From assembly GCA_016841125.1 (NCBI GenBank), contig JAENZU010000213.1, positions 1 through 6,334 on the forward strand: a DNA stretch of 6,334 nucleotides, in the 5' to 3' direction. This document shows, piece by piece, positions 6,203-6,334 of the stretch. Positions within the stretch are counted from its first letter, which is position 1, and every line of letters begins with the position of its first letter. The notes under the pieces were generated by a model, which saw only the letters and a list, made by a program, of their open reading frames with translations, had not been told where the DNA came from and did no database searches. A program made the position numbers and the translations under genes. Source of the DNA: Melioribacter sp. GTDB lineage: Bacteria; Bacteroidota; Ignavibacteria; Ignavibacteriales; Melioribacteraceae.

Positions 6203-6334
6203 ATGAATAAAACAACGATAAGTCAGGTTAGAGGCGGATTTTTTATTCTAATAGGCATTGTATTATTTGGGACTATTGGATATGAATTAATAGAGGAAGA
6301 ATGGACTATCCTCGATTCATTTTATATGACTGTA
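6203..6334 (+). CDS. Potassium channel protein, N-terminal fragment
   Basis: Forty-four codons are open from an ATG to the window edge. The peptide has a short polar start (MNKTTISQVRGG), a hydrophobic helix (about 13-26, FFILIGIVLFGTIG), then YELIEEEWTILDSFYMTV. This closely follows the outer helix and the beginning of the pore region of two-TM Ion_trans_2 potassium channels (Kch/MthK-like), where a 'GY.liE.w..lDa.YmTv' pattern precedes the selectivity filter. The TVGYG filter and any C-terminal TrkA-N/RCK domain would fall beyond the edge and cannot be seen. No obvious ribosome binding site precedes the ATG. It is divergent from the LiaF-like operon and shares its 176-bp upstream region. 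The call rests on the residue pattern of a short fragment. Confidence 0.72.
   Translation, partial: MNKTTISQVRGGFFILIGIVLFGTIGYELIEEEWTILDSFYMTV

Overview
The window looks like a low-GC chromosome segment from the FCB group, most probably the Ignavibacteria/Chlorobi side. The evidence is a C-terminal type IX secretion (Por) sorting domain with the QNYPNPFN signature, signal peptides that all end in Ala-Gln, an outer-membrane protein resembling the DUF6029 family, and LytS/LytTR signalling. Several genes have clear GGAG ribosome binding sites, which fits Ignavibacteria better than typical Bacteroidia. The taxonomic call is inference from protein style only.

Right-pointing block (4-2849): three tightly packed genes for exported proteins. 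They are a small T9SS-sorted protein, a TlpA/ResA-like thioredoxin with an intact WCKPC active site, and a large probable outer-membrane beta-barrel protein. The two proteins flanking the thioredoxin each carry exactly one close cysteine pair after the signal peptide (C-x3-C and C-x4-C). This suggests the thioredoxin acts on them. A possible intrinsic terminator for this operon lies inside the opposing gene.

Left-pointing block (6026 down to 2846): four tandem genes. Two are paralogous LiaF-like membrane proteins with evenly matched FGG repeats, followed by a LytS-type sensor histidine kinase and a LytTR response regulator. The genes abut or overlap by a few bases and read as one operon for envelope-stress sensing. 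The two blocks meet tail to tail with stop codons overlapping by four bases.

Right edge (6027-6334): a 176-bp divergent intergenic region followed by the first 44 codons of a right-pointing gene, which resembles the start of a two-TM potassium channel. The intergenic region has a plausible sigma-70-like promoter for the left-pointing operon. Just upstream of its -35 are two near-identical direct repeats 21 bp apart, the geometry expected of a LytTR-type operator, so the operon may control itself.
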